Positions 1 to 12,110 of a stretch of 64,000 bases of DNA are shown piece by piece. Position 1 is the stretch's first letter. Every line of letters begins with the position of its first letter. The stretch lies in the NCBI RefSeq assembly GCF_022539315.1, contig NC_066321.1, positions 3,557,324-3,621,323 of the forward strand, read 5' to 3'. Both the position numbers and the translations under genes were made by a program. Origin of the DNA: Serinus canaria. Lineage: Eukaryota; Chordata; Aves; Passeriformes; Fringillidae. The notes beneath the pieces are model-generated. The model was not told the origin of the DNA. It saw nothing but the letters and a program-made list of their open reading frames with translations, and made no database searches.

Positions 1-844
1 GAAGTAATTTCTTTTCTGCTGCAGAGGAACAGCATGTTTGGGAAATACTTATTTATTTTCTTTTAATAACTTTATCTTCATTTATGTAACTGTAGTGAGG
101 ACTTTTATGCCTTAATGATCTAAATGAAAGAAATTAACTTGCTTGTTACCTTTTAGTATAGATGACTGCTACTTCTGACTTAAAATGTAAATCAGCCCAG
201 AAATGTAAATGCCTGAACTTGTTTATTGTGTGCATGCTCAGGTAATAGTCACTGAAATTAAAAATTCTGATGCTTGTCTACATGAAAAAGTCATTACAGT
301 GATTTAAAGAGTTGATGGAAATAAATTGCTCTTTTCTAGGTGAGGTGGCAGCAGCCCTTCCTCATGTGCTTCCTTTTGTCTCCTCTTCCCTACCTCCCCC
401 AAATGCACTTCCTCATCTTAACTTGGTCATTTTTAATTCTGTCCTATTGTTTCCAGTGAGAGGGATTAGTAAAGATAAATTTTAGCTTTCCTAGCATTAA
501 CTTTAGCTTATATCTGTCACACGTTTCCTAGCTAAACTAAATACTGCTTTTTTTTCCCTGTTCTGTTACACTCCATTTGAAAGAACCAGTCTTCCTAGAG
601 TTGGGTACTGGGTTTTTAATGAAAAATTATTCATAAGTGTATATTTTCATAAGTTTGATTTATTTTTTTATGCTCCTAGCCTTTCCTGATTGTCAGTGGC
701 CATGGGAATGGTGTGGAGCTGAGGGCCCCCGTGTCTGGTGTTGCTTGGTGGAGGTACAGCTGCCAACCCAATGGCCTGAATGACCTCACCTGGCTGCTGG
801 GAACTTCCAGATAGTGCCAATTAGGCATGGAAGCAATTAAAATA

Positions 845-1000
845 ATGTACTTGGCACTGGTGAGGCCACATTTCAAACACTGTGTTCAGTTTTGGGCCCC
901 TCATGACAAGGACATTGAGGGCCTGGAGTGTGTCCAGAGGGAAGGAGTAGAGCTGGGGAAGAGTCAGGGGCACAAGTCTGATGAGGAGCAGCTGGGGGGC
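845..1000 (+). mobile_element. CR1 LINE fragment, sense, from the reverse transcriptase ORF
   Basis: The translation in the frame starting at 827 contains a LALVRPH...CVQFWAPH...DIEGLE segment, which matches the C-terminal part of CR1 ORF2. It is the only fragment here from the coding part of CR1 in sense orientation. The usual downstream 3' end is missing, and the copy is broken and non-functional. An 18-A run follows at 1056-1073. Confidence 0.85.
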
Positions 1001-1055
1001 TCAGTGTGGACAAAAGTCATAAATTGGTTGGACACACTTTTCACCAGCTTTTATT

Positions 1056-1073
1056 AAAAAAAAAAAAAAAAAA
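1056..1073. repeat. A18 homopolymer
   Basis: A run of 18 adenines lies about 55 nt after the end of the sense CR1 fragment at 845-1000. It is separated by non-CR1 sequence, and CR1 does not normally end in poly(A), so I treat it as an independent low-complexity run. Confidence 0.9.
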
Positions 1074-2339
1074 TATTGACATGGAAATGCATCACCAAAC
1101 AATATGAAGTAAATTTAGCCTGTGTGTCCTGGCCAGTCAGGATCTGTGTTACTGTATTTTTCTGTTCCCAAAAAGGCAGTATGTTTATTATTTGTAGAGA
1201 GGAAGAAAATGGTATTTTATAGAAAGCTGCCTGTCTGCATCATGGCCTGTACATGTGTGAGAGCTGATGTTTTCTGCTGTTGCTTTAGGTACAGATTTTT
1301 CCATAGCACCTGCATGCTCAATTTGCTTTCCCGCCTTCTGGTTTTACCCGTTCCGACAAAGAGTACACAAATACTTGTTAAAATAGAAATTAGCACAATA
1401 TTTAGGGGTGTTTTTTATTTCTGAATTTGACAAAATTGCTACATATTTACATATTCACTTTTTCTTAGGTAATGATTTCCTCCTGTGTGTTGGTAATGCT
1501 CTTACAGCGACAGTGCTTTGAACTGTCACTTCATCCCACTTGAAGTTAATTACTCAAAAATGGGAGGGGGGGTTTATATATTTTTTTTAACCAGTTTCCT
1601 ATCAAGCATCTCCCTCTGCTGAGGATGTCACTGTGAGGTAGGAATAACTGCAGGAAAGTGAAGAGCAGAGCAGTTGAGCCTTTGATCATGTGGAAGCGTG
1701 AGCGTGTGTCGGAGTTCGCGGTGGCGCGTCCCCACCGGCTGCTCGAGGCTTACGCTGCCGTGTTCACGGGGTCCCTGGCTTGGGGAGATTTGGGAAGTCC
1801 TTAGCAGGCTTGGCAGTAAAACCCAAATATCCTCTCAAGCCCCAGAGTGCTTTAAGTCTTTGCTCAGACTGCTTAGTAGGCACAGAAGGAGGGAGATAAT
1901 ATATTTTTAGCTTTCAAATTCAAAGAAACCTTTCAGTAAAGGAATTCTTGACAATTTTAAATGCTCTGTTCTTGCTGTGTTTGTACCAGATGATGAGGAA
2001 TGGGGTGGTTTTGATTTTTTTTTTCTTTTGGAGTGGAGGAAAACCTATCCTCTTTAATTTATATTGTGGCAGTTTAAAGCATCAAATGGCATACTCTGTA
2101 TTTCCTGTTCTCTGTAGTTTCTTTGAAAGAATTAGAAAAACAGGCCTCTTATCCTGTGGTGGTGTGAGTAGGACACAGAATATACAAGAATTTAGATACC
2201 AGAAGGTTGCTTTCAAAATAATTGCAGTGGATGATCTGATTTTTGTGATTTCATAACTCGTTACCTGCAAAGTCATAGAGGTTGTCATGTGAGGATTTTT
2301 CCTGCTATTGGGGGTAATGGAACACAAAACTTGAAACAG

Positions 2340-2343
<4 letters not shown>

Positions 2344-2373
<30 letters not shown>
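2344..2373. repeat. (TA)15 dinucleotide microsatellite
   Basis: An uninterrupted TA run of 30 nt, flanked on the right by a T/A-rich tract to about 2395. Confidence 0.97.
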
Positions 2374-2378
<5 letters not shown>

Positions 2379-2449
2379 TAAATTTTTTTTTTAAAAGAGA
2401 AAATAAGTGTCACAGCTCAAGAGAGAAATCTATAATGTGAAAGTACATG

Positions 2450-2605
2450 GGATCGTAGGGTAATTCAGATTGGGATAGTTCTTTGGAGGCCACCTAGCTA
2501 AACCTCCTGCTCAGGCCAGATTTGGCTGAGAGCCTTTGATACCTAAATCCAAGAGTATGTCATCATGGAGTACTTGAGTATTGCATGATCTCTCTGGAGT
2601 GTCTG
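2450..2605 (-). mobile_element. Old, diverged CR1 LINE 3' fragment, antisense
   Basis: The order of a GATCGTAGGGTAATTCAGATT-like start, a TTGGAGGCCACCTAGCTAAAC-like segment and CTCCTGCTCAGG-like sequence matches the antisense 3' end of an older CR1 subfamily. It is clearly more diverged than the other copies, and its edges are approximate. Confidence 0.65.
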
Positions 2606-4770
2606 CATTTCATCTTGTGCAGCTTTCTAGTTCACATTGAGGGATCTGACCAACAAGGCTGCATTTATATTCTTTACATTTTAAAATGTGCCTTATGAAG
2701 GCTTCAGGTGATTTTTTTTTTCCTTAAAAATTGAATCCTGTGTGATCAGAATCCAGGCCAGTACAGAGTGAAGCAAATATCTCCTTGGACTATGTTCTGG
2801 CATTATATGTAGAATAGAGAAGTATTTATATTTTGCCTTGGTGCCAACAATGCCTTCCTTGCAGACTTTTTTTTTTCTGTAAAGATTTATTAAGTTTAAT
2901 AGTAACTATGACATACTTGTAAGTGTCTCCATTCTGCAGAGAATTGAAAGAGGTCTTTTTTTCTATTGGCATTTGAAAAGCAGAAAAAAAGTGTCTACTA
3001 CAACAGAATTTTATTAATGAATGATTTACACTGGTTCCAGCTGTGACCATGTGATTAGTCCTTCACTGAGCAACAATGGGTATTTTCTTTCTGCTTTTAT
3101 TTAATTTCCAAGAATGTGTCATCTGTTACGTTAACTGCTGCCAGTATACCCCCTATAAACTGGTATTTTTTATTTCCCTGAAGCATAAGATGAATACCCA
3201 CCCATATCCTTCTGGAACTAGAGTTTAAAATGAATTGGGAATTTTATTGACTATATCTGATTCAGCAAGCCAAAATCATAAAAGTTAAAATATTTATTAA
3301 ATGCGCTAGACTGTAAGATGCCTTGCTCCCTGGTAGTGCAAAAGATAGATATTTTCACTTTTAAAATTCTATCTTAATATTTTATTACAGCAATACAACG
3401 TGTTATAGAGGTGGACAAGCCTGCAGATTGAAATGTGGATAGTCCAGATTGTTCCTTTCCCTCGACCATATGGTGTAGTTCTAAAAGCCTTTTGTACGCT
3501 GTCTGTTCAGTTAATTGTAAACTCTGTCTTTAACGTACCTTAAAAATGAGATATATGTGAACTAAAAGTCAGCATATCCTCTGGTAAGTAAAGTTTGCTC
3601 AAATAAATCTAAATTCACAGTCCTGGTCTCTTGGTAGATTTTCTTTCTGGGTGAATTTGAAAGTCTTTTGCTGTTTCTTGGTAACGAATGTGAAGCCTGT
3701 GTGTGTGGAGAGACAGGTTTTTCCATTTCCTCCCCAGGAAGGGGGGGAGATTTGAGGGTATAATGAACATTTCATAATATTTTTGCTTGGCAGACAGCTC
3801 TGCCAGTGGGTGATGTGCAGGAACATCGAAGATTTCTGACAGATGGATGGTAGGACTGCTAATACACCTACACACTCTTCAGCGTCTGATGTTCCCGGTG
3901 TTGCTCTGATGCCCAAGAACCTCGTGCTCAAGCTTTGGTCTGGTGGTGCCCAGTGAGGGGCTTCAGAAGAGCAGAACCAAGTTTCACTTGAGATTTTCAT
4001 ACGCCACAGAGAGGGGTAATTTATTTTATTCCTCACAGAGCATTTATTATGGAGGCAAATGGGTTTTTATCGTATTAAAGAGTTAAAAAATTAATTGTTA
4101 GAAAGTTTCAAAAGCAATTTTATCTTCTATTCTTTCACCATAAACTATTTGGGAAAAGTGACTGTGTAGAATGCAGATAGGGTTGATATATCTAAAGGGG
4201 AGAACACAAAAGAGGAGGAGTCCCACTGAAACTAATTTGCTGTGGGTTCTAACCTGATTTTAAGCATTGGAGAGTGTTTGCTCTGTGGCAGTTTCTGTGT
4301 GGCTTTGGAGATAGGAATTCACCAAAATTTAAAAAAAGGGAAAAGCTGAAACATTGGGAATCAAGCAAGAAGTGAGTGACAGTAGTGGAGAATGAAATTA
4401 ATGTGCTGAGAGGCCTCTCATAATGAGACTTACTGATCTCTGCTGCATATCTGAAGTTTTTGCAGGATTTCAGATTGTTCTCTCAGTGGCTGATTGCAGA
4501 GGAATTGGTAACCTTAGTGGGTATTAAAAAGAAAAAATGCAACTTTTTGTGCCTACAGAGGTTAAATAATGTGTGACTTTTGTGCATGCAGAATGGAGAA
4601 AATTTTAGCAAGTCATCTCAAAACAGTAACAAATAGCATATTTATTTCTATGCTTGCTCTGAAACAATGTAAAAATTGTGAGTTTAAATAATATGCTGAT
4701 AACTAAACAGCAGAAAACTGTTGGAAAATTGTAATTTTTCTTGAACTGGTTTTTCATACTCCTAGACCTA

Positions 4771-5134
4771 GAGAATCACAGAATGGTTTGGTTTGGAAGA
4801 TAGATGCTGTTTCAGCCCCCTGCCATGGGCAGGGACACCTCCCACTATCCCAGGGGGCTCTAAGGCCTTGGACACTTCCAGGGATGCAGGGGCAGCCACA
4901 GCTTCTCTGGCCCTTGCCAGGGCCTCCTCACCTTCCCAGGGAGGGATTCCTTCCCAGTATCCCATCTAACCCTGACTTCTGTCCATGTGAAGCCATTCCC
5001 CCGTGTCCTGTCCCTCCATCCCTTGTCCCCAGTCCCTCTCCAGCTCTCTTGGAGCCCCTTCCAGTGCTTAAAGGGGCTCTGAGCTCCCTCCTGAGCCTTT
5101 TCCTCCCAAGGTTTAACACCCCCAGCTCTCTCAC
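4771..5134 (-). mobile_element. CR1 LINE 3' fragment, antisense
   Basis: It opens with AATCACAGAATGGTTTGG and continues through the typical CTGCCATGGGCAGGGACACC, CTTCTCTGG, AGCCATTCCCC and TCCCTCTCCAGCTCTC landmarks in consensus order. The open frames across it on both strands are CR1 shadows. This is one of the longer copies in the window. Confidence 0.95.
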
Positions 5135-7059
5135 AATAAAATACTTTGTATGGCGGGTTCTTCTGAAAGGTCGCCTTTATGGGGTGATTAAAAAGGAGTA
5201 GATGGGGTTTGTGTGCTGCAGAGGCAGATGCAGATCCTGCTCAGCTGCAGTGTGTCTGGGAGGATCCTGTATCCATTGACCAGCAAACCCCATGAACAAG
5301 TAGCATTTGGTGCTTTTCTGGCTGTAGCATGAAATAAGTGGGAGCAAGAAAGCGTCTGTGGGCAGAGCTTCTGCGTCTTGCAATTCAAGTAGTTCAGAAG
5401 CTTTAAAGTGCAAGAAATCACATGTAATGCTTAAAGTATCCAGCTGTAATTTTGAGAGCTGAAGGAGAAAACAGTGGCTGAACATTTATTGCAGCCTCCA
5501 TATGATGAGAACAAGTTCTCAGAGCCTGCAAGATGCTGCTTGCAGTGTGTATGAATAACAGAGCTACCTATTTTTACTGTGCACTGGTGAGTGTAGGCTC
5601 ACTTCATTAGAGCAAGCAGTACAAACAAGATGTGCTAGCTTGTGTGGTTAAAAAAAAAGGTCTAATTTAACTTTTCATGCTGATTCTAAAATAAGAGAAA
5701 TCAAGTCATAGAAAAATCATATGACTTCAAAAACATTTTACAGTTGTTTTGTAAAAAAATAATCTTTTTTCAACTTGTATTTTAATATAAGTTTCTATAA
5801 CTTCAGTTGTCTCCATGTCCATTCAGAAACATTTATTGTGCTACCTTAGTTTACAAAACATCAGAGATGGCCCCTTTTATAGAGGACAGATTTGTATTAA
5901 ATTTGTAGAAATAGACAGGGAAGTGTAACTGGCAATTAGACATGGAAAATAAAGGAAGAGAACTGTGAAGCTTTTGCTTCTGAAACACTGAAGAAATGAC
6001 TGTATTCAAACTGGAGGTTTTCTAATGAGGAATATGGCAGAATGGACAAAGAGAAGAGTGTTTGATTTTGTGGACTGTCAGATGGAGGATATATTCATAC
6101 ACAGGCTGAAAGTGAGACTAGTTTGAGACAGGAAAAATGTGACCCATCTAGGTAGTAGTTGATGTGCTGTTTGTAAGTAAATCCTCTGTTTTATCATTAA
6201 AAAACAGTTAAGAAAAAGGTGATGCAGGACTAAGGAAAGGAAAGTGCAACATGAAGTAATGAGAAAAGAAGATAAGAGAATAGGGCAAAACTTAGAAATT
6301 GTAAGTGACAAGAGGAAATCAGGAATTCAGTTTTTTGAGAAACAATTCATATGGTTTCAAGAAGTGTGGATTTTCCTTTTGAAGATGAAATTCATCAGCT
6401 ATCCAGATGAAGAGGATACAATTTTGTCTCATTTTCATAATGAGATAATGGAAGTACAATCTGGATAAAAGATGTATTTATATTTTCTTAGAAGGGATGA
6501 TGCTAATGATAAATTAATTCTGTTTTTCAGAATATTTTTCTCATGTGTGGCAGAGTGTCAAGTTAAGTCCTGCTGGTTTGAAAGAGAATGTATATTGTGG
6601 TGGTTGGGAGTCAGGACATGCAAGTCACTGCTCCTTTCTTCTGCACTTGGTTTTACTATAAAACTGCTGTAAAACTACTGTTGGGAAATGGTGCAAATCA
6701 CAATTTTTAATTCAGGTTTTCTCATCTGTAAAGCAGAGATAACAATACCTACCTACCTCACAGGAGTGTTGTGAGGTTTAATTAATGTTTGTTAAGCTCT
6801 TCAGCATTTTTGGATAAAAGCAGATAAATTAAACCTCTTGTTGTTAATAATGGGAAAACCCCAGGCAGAAGGTGTAGTATGATTTTGGGGTTGGGGGGGT
6901 GGTTAGAATAATTACAGTTTGTTGTTTCAAGCATATTTATACAGAACAATTGACAATGTTTGGTTAGAAGTTATATTATTAGTTCTGTGTAAGAGTCCAA
7001 GCTTTTTCTTACAAATTGCTAGTAATTTGAGCTTGTACGCAGTGTTTTGTTTTGTTTTA

Positions 7060-7256
7060 GAATCCTAATATGGTTGAGGTTGTGAGGGACCTTAAAAGTG
7101 ATGTAGTTTCAACCCCCTGCCACAGGCAGGGACACCTTCCACTACCCCATTTTGCTCCAAGCTTCAACCCCCTGCCACAGGCAGGGACACCTTCCACTAT
7201 CCCACTTTGCTCCAAGCCCCATCCAAGCTGGCCGTGAACACTTCAAGGCTTGGGAC
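7060..7256 (-). mobile_element. CR1 LINE 3' fragment, antisense, with internal duplication
   Basis: The copy carries CCCTGCCACAGGCAGGGACA and CTCCAAGCCCCATCCAAGCTGG motifs of the CR1 3' end. A 55-bp segment is present twice in tandem (7108-7162 and 7163-7217) with only a couple of differences, which is not part of the normal CR1 layout. Confidence 0.93.
7108..7217. repeat. 55-bp tandem duplication inside a CR1 copy
   Basis: Both units start TTCAACCCCCTGCCACAGGC and run to the CTCCAAGC motif. They differ at two visible positions (ACCCCAT versus ATCCCAC context), pointing to a fairly recent local duplication after CR1 insertion. Confidence 0.9.
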
Positions 7257-8813
7257 ATATTAATGCAGATTAGGACTCCTCTGGCTATGCAAAGTAGAAT
7301 AAATAATCTATATTCCATTTTTGCTTCCACTGTAAGGTAAATGCCTTATAGTCTGGCTCTATATATACACAAAACCAAACCAAGTATTTCTCTGTCATGA
7401 AAGTCAAGGTTTCTAGGACTGAAGTGTAGTATTTAGAGGCTGTGGGCTTTGGAATAACAAGTCAGTAGTCAGAAACACATGAAGTTCTGTGTATGCATGA
7501 ATGTGTCTCTGCAGTACAATTTAAGCAACCCTGTAATATGGTCAGGAGGCAATTTTTTGAAAAAAATCATTGACAAAAGTAATTGAGTGAAATAGTGGTG
7601 AGTGATAAGAAAATCAGTGGGGGATTAACCTTGCTAAAGCTTGTTTCTGAAGCTTTTTTTCCCTATTCAGATAGGATATAGTCAAAGTAACCATTCTAGT
7701 TACAGTCAAAGGAAACGCTGTGTGTATTCCCCAGCACATTTCTTAGAATCCACTGTGCCTGTAGACTCCAACTTTACAAACGTAGTGGTGTGTCAGCAAC
7801 ATCCCAGGTGTCATTATAAATGCCAGCAGTATGTAAGTGGTATTTGTAAATAAGCCCGAACAAGTGAAATGGTCTGTGTTAGTCAACCATTCTGCACCTT
7901 GGATACATTGAAGGCTGATGCTTGGTTGAGTAGCTAAACTAAATATCAAGTGGTGTTACACAGCTTGAAAAGAAACTCAGCTCTAAAGAGAAAAAGCAGA
8001 CTTTTTTCTTTCTAAGTCATTCTGTTAATGCCCAAGAAGATGTTTCCGTGAGTGCTAAGAAACCAACTGTCTATAGACTCTAGGAAAAATGGTTTATGGA
8101 TCTCTCTTGCCCATGCTCATTCAGAGCTTCAATGGGGAGGCAGAGTGCTGCAGCTCTGAAGAGTAGCTTGAATCATCTTGCATGAATATTGCTCTCTCCA
8201 AGGATATTGGCATGCAAAACAGATTCTGTTCATCTTAGAGGATGTTGAATGCACCTCACACATGGCTTCATAACCACTTTGAGATGAACAGGCAGAGTTT
8301 GGATTACGTTCTTGTCAGTGGAAGCAAGTGTGTGTGTGATCAATGCAGATAGGTGGAAATAATTCCCTTTTCTTAAAGCATTTGCATAGTATTGCTTATT
8401 TTGGGTATCTCATTTGTGTTTTTTTCCACATGTATATTTTCTGAAGGGAACTTATTCTTTTCCTTCCTGCCCTTTCCCCTCCCTTGTAATTATATTTTAT
8501 CTTCAGTGGTCAAAGGGGGAGAGTGTCTTCCAGATTTATTTCTGCCTTAAATGTGGGGCTAAATCACTTTCATAAGCACCTTCAGGTATCTACTGCTTAC
8601 AAAGCTTTGTGGGATTAGTTCTGCTTAAACACTGATGGAAAAATGGGATCTGAAAATATTGAGAAAGATCTGCATCATTCACTCTGTACTAAGGTCTGTC
8701 TAACACCTCTCTTGGCTCTTCAGATCCACTTAATGAAAGTGATTTTTTAATATCACAGCAAAAATAGGTGATTTAAATGTAGGTTTAATGTCTATAACCA
8801 AAGCACCTCCAAA

Positions 8814-9069
8814 TCTCTAGTCTAACCTTACTCTTCAGTCAGAAGCCATTCCCTGTGTCCTGTCCCTCCAGGCCCATGTAGCAATAGCCTCTCCAGCTCT
8901 CCTGAAGGTCTATGAGGCACCAAAAGGGACTCAGAGGTCTCCCTGGAGCCTTCTCTTCTCCAGGTGAACACTCCTATCTCTTCCAGCCTGGCTTCGGAGC
9001 TGAGGGGCTCCAGCCCTTGAAACATCCTCTTGAACTCCTTTGGACCTACTCAAACAGGTCCATGTACAT
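8814..9069 (-). mobile_element. CR1 LINE fragment, antisense, lacking the extreme 3' end
   Basis: The AGAAGCCATTCCCTGTGTCC, CTCTCCAGCTCTCCT, TTCTCTTCTCCAGGTGAACA and ACTCAAACAGGTCCATGTAC landmarks follow the CR1 antisense order. The part normally starting CAGAATGG is absent, so this is an internal piece of the 3' region and adjoining ORF end. Confidence 0.9.
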
Positions 9070-9622
9070 GGAAAATAACCAGAAGTTTCAGCTGCAGCAT
9101 TGCTGTGAGCCTGACTGCACATGGAACACTGTTTTGAAGTAACACTGCCCTGATTACAGAGGTTTTCCCAAACTGTCCATGTGCTGTTGTTCTCCAGGCC
9201 TCCAAGAGCTGCTTATGGCTGCTGTGAATGCTTAACTGGGGGTATTGCCAAAAATCTCCCAATGGCCAGAGTAACTGCACAACTCTGATGTCTTTAGTAG
9301 GAGTCAGAACACATCTTTAACTTGCTGGCAAAGACTGTGATATTTGTGGCTTTGAAATGAAGAAGTGGGAATATTAAGCACAGACCTTGCGTGTGTGAGG
9401 TGTGAGCGGTTTCTTGCATTGCCTTGTAATGGTGTTTCTGGGATTTTTATCAGCAGTGTCAGCAAGAGCCCCTACTAATAGCCAGCTAAACTTTAAATAG
9501 TTTGGATCTTCCAGTAATGACCTTAAAATAGTTCCTTCAGCTCTGAGCCTTGCAGTGAATATGTTTTGTTCTTTGCTCCCCTGTAGTCATGGCCATTATA
9601 AACCATACTTAATGTTCCTGAA

Positions 9623-9760
9623 CTCCCAATCCTGGAAGTGTCCAAGGCCAGGCTGGGTGGGGTGTGGAGCTGTCTGCTCTAGTGTAAGGTGTCCTTGCCT
9701 GCAGGGTTGGAACAAGATAACCTTTAAGGTCTCTTCAAACCCAAACTAGTCAGCGATTCT
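9623..9760 (+). mobile_element. CR1 LINE 3' end, sense
   Basis: The GGAAGTGTCCAAGGCCAGGC and CTTTAAGGTCTCTTCAAACC motifs match the sense 3' terminus of CR1. The terminal ATTCTGTG repeats have decayed. Confidence 0.9.
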
Positions 9761-11573
9761 TAGTGTTGTACCAGTGTGTGGGGGGAGTGTTCCAGGTTCT
9801 GTAGGTTCTGTGGTGGTACAAGTGGAAGGAGCTGGTAAGTGACAGCATAATTTTGGTTTTGCTGAGCAGGATGTTTTATTTTGATAAGGATTTTCAGGCT
9901 TTTAAGAAAAGTTTTGTGAGTGTGGCCAGTTGCTCAAGCCCAGTAAATGGTTTTCAGACAGGTTTTAAATGATTCCCAAGTGACCCTAAAGCTGAAAACC
10001 TAAGTGAATTGTACTGATACATTCATGCTTTATAATGAAGTCAAAAAAAAAAAAAAAATCCCCGTTTTTAATTCTTTTTGTTAAAGACTACAGTGCTGTT
10101 TGTGGGTTGTAGCCAGATTTTCTTATGTGCAATAAAAGCCAAGTTTTTAGGGCCCAGGCTTTTTTGAGCATGAGGATTTTAATGGCACTTTCCAGCCATC
10201 TGAGAAACTTCAAGGAAAAAATTTACATCTTGATGTCCTCTCTGAGTGTCCTTGCCTTGCTTTATCTGTGGCACTGTTAAAAAGGGCCACGCACTTGTTT
10301 AATGTCTGTTAGGGTCTCCCCCAGACATGAATATTTATTCGCTTTGCAGTATCTGTTTTGAAAACATCAGCTCAGAACCTAAACTTGTTTACAAAACAAC
10401 TAAAATAACCTTCCAAAACAGATTGTTTTGAGATGCTTGTGTATCGCTTTTATTCATGGAAAACAAATATTTCCTGCAATGCTCACCATTTCAATTGGCA
10501 GATGATACCAGACATGTTTATTTAACTCGTGTCAGTGTTTTTCAGCTTTCTGCAATGTGTGTATCCATAGATACTTCCCAGTGGAGGAGGCAGACCCCTT
10601 AACTTTCTGATACTTGTGAAGTAAAATAAAATGTATGAATATGCTTTTCTTCGTTGCTTTAAGCCAATCCTTGAAGTAATTTGCAAGCTCTGCACACAAG
10701 AGGATAGAAACAAGTGACTTAAGTCATTAAATTTGCTATTCTTGGGTCAGCAGAGATGCTGGGGAACACTTGCAGTGAGCTGTCAGAAAGCATTTTGGCC
10801 AGAAACTGGAGCCTTTAATATTTCTAGAGCCCTTTCAGAGGGCTTAGTCAAAGCCTGCTAGGGAAATTATTTACAGGAAACAGGGTGCTGCACCACTAAA
10901 TCAAATTGGCAACTCCTATTGTGCTGGATTTATAAATTGATGTGGGTAACATGTCATCTGCACATCAAGTTGGAAATAAGATATAAATATTGTTAACATG
11001 GAAAAATATGTTTAGTGCTGTATGAAGACCTCATTCAGTATTGTGTGATGTTTGCTATTGACTCTGAGAGCTTTTGAGGGGTTTCTAAAAGCCATAATGT
11101 GGTACTGGCTGCACAGAAGTTAATGAGAGGTGTTTCTGTTCTTATGGCTTCAGAGCATGAAGCCCTGGTTCAGCTCTCTTCTGAGCTGAAAAGAGTTGAG
11201 CAAGTGAAAGACCAAAAAATTTCATCTGTCGAATTTTAGTGCTTAATATTTAAAACTGAGGGCTTTTTTGTACAGGTAACATTTCAGCCTTGAAGTTACG
11301 TAGAGTATCATGCCCGCTCTGCTGTAGGGATCCAGTACTTAAATGTTGCTTCTCATAAACAAACAATAACTTCATCATTTGTTCTCTTCCCTTGATTAAG
11401 GATTTCATAGGTTGGCAAAATCCTCATGGTTACCCTTTTTATGTTCCTTTAGTTGCAGGTCTTAAGGTGAAAAACATGACAGGTACGTTTGGCTCCCCTT
11501 TTGAAGTCCATTTTCCATCATGGTTGAAATAAGTTTTGAAGTAATCTTACTGAAATGTCTGGTGAAGTTTGCA

Positions 11574-12110
11574 TGACAGAATGGCTTGGGTTGGAAAAGA
11601 CCTTAAAGCTCATCCTGTTCCCACCTCCTGCTGTGGGCAGGGCATATTCCACTATCCCAGCTTGCTCCAAGCCTTGTCCAGCCCAGCCTTGGACACTTCC
11701 AGGGATCCAGGGGCAGCCAGAGCTTCTCTGGGCAACCTGTGCCAGGCCCTCACTGCCCTCACAGGGAAGAGTTTTGTCCTCATACCTCACCTAACCCTCT
11801 CCGTGTGAATCTGTTCCCTGTGTCCTGTCCCTCCATCCCTGCCCCCAGTCCCTCTCCAGCTCTCCTGGAGCCACTTTAGGCTCTGGCAGGGGCTCTGAGG
11901 TCTCCCTGGAGTCTCCTCTCCTCCAGCTGAACACCCGGAGCTCTCCCAGCCTGGCTTTACCAAGTCTCTTGCACTGGGGACCCCAGAGCTGGATGCAGCT
12001 CTGCAGTTGGGATCTCATGGGAGCAGAGAGGCAGCATCCCCTTCCTTGACCTGCTGCCCCCATGGCTTTGGATGCAGCTCAGGACAGAGTTGGCTTTCTG
12101 GCCACCTGCC
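11574..12110 (-). mobile_element. CR1 LINE fragment, antisense; longest copy in the window
   Basis: It begins GACAGAATGGCTTGGGTTGG and preserves about 540 nt of CR1: the GGGCAGGGCA segment, CCAGGGATCCAGGGGCAGCC, TGTGTCCTGTCCCTCCATCC, CTGGAGTCTCCTCTCCTCCA and GGATGCAGCTC landmarks. Its GC richness contrasts with the flanks and explains the overlapping open frames. Confidence 0.95.

Noticed and set aside
3599..4036. 145-codon minus-strand frame as a gene
   Set aside because: No recognisable motifs, and an overlapping 86-codon frame exists on the same strand in another phase, as expected of stop-poor non-coding sequence.
4768..5201. Proline-rich frames on both strands
   Set aside because: They lie inside an antisense CR1 copy and are shadows of the repeat.
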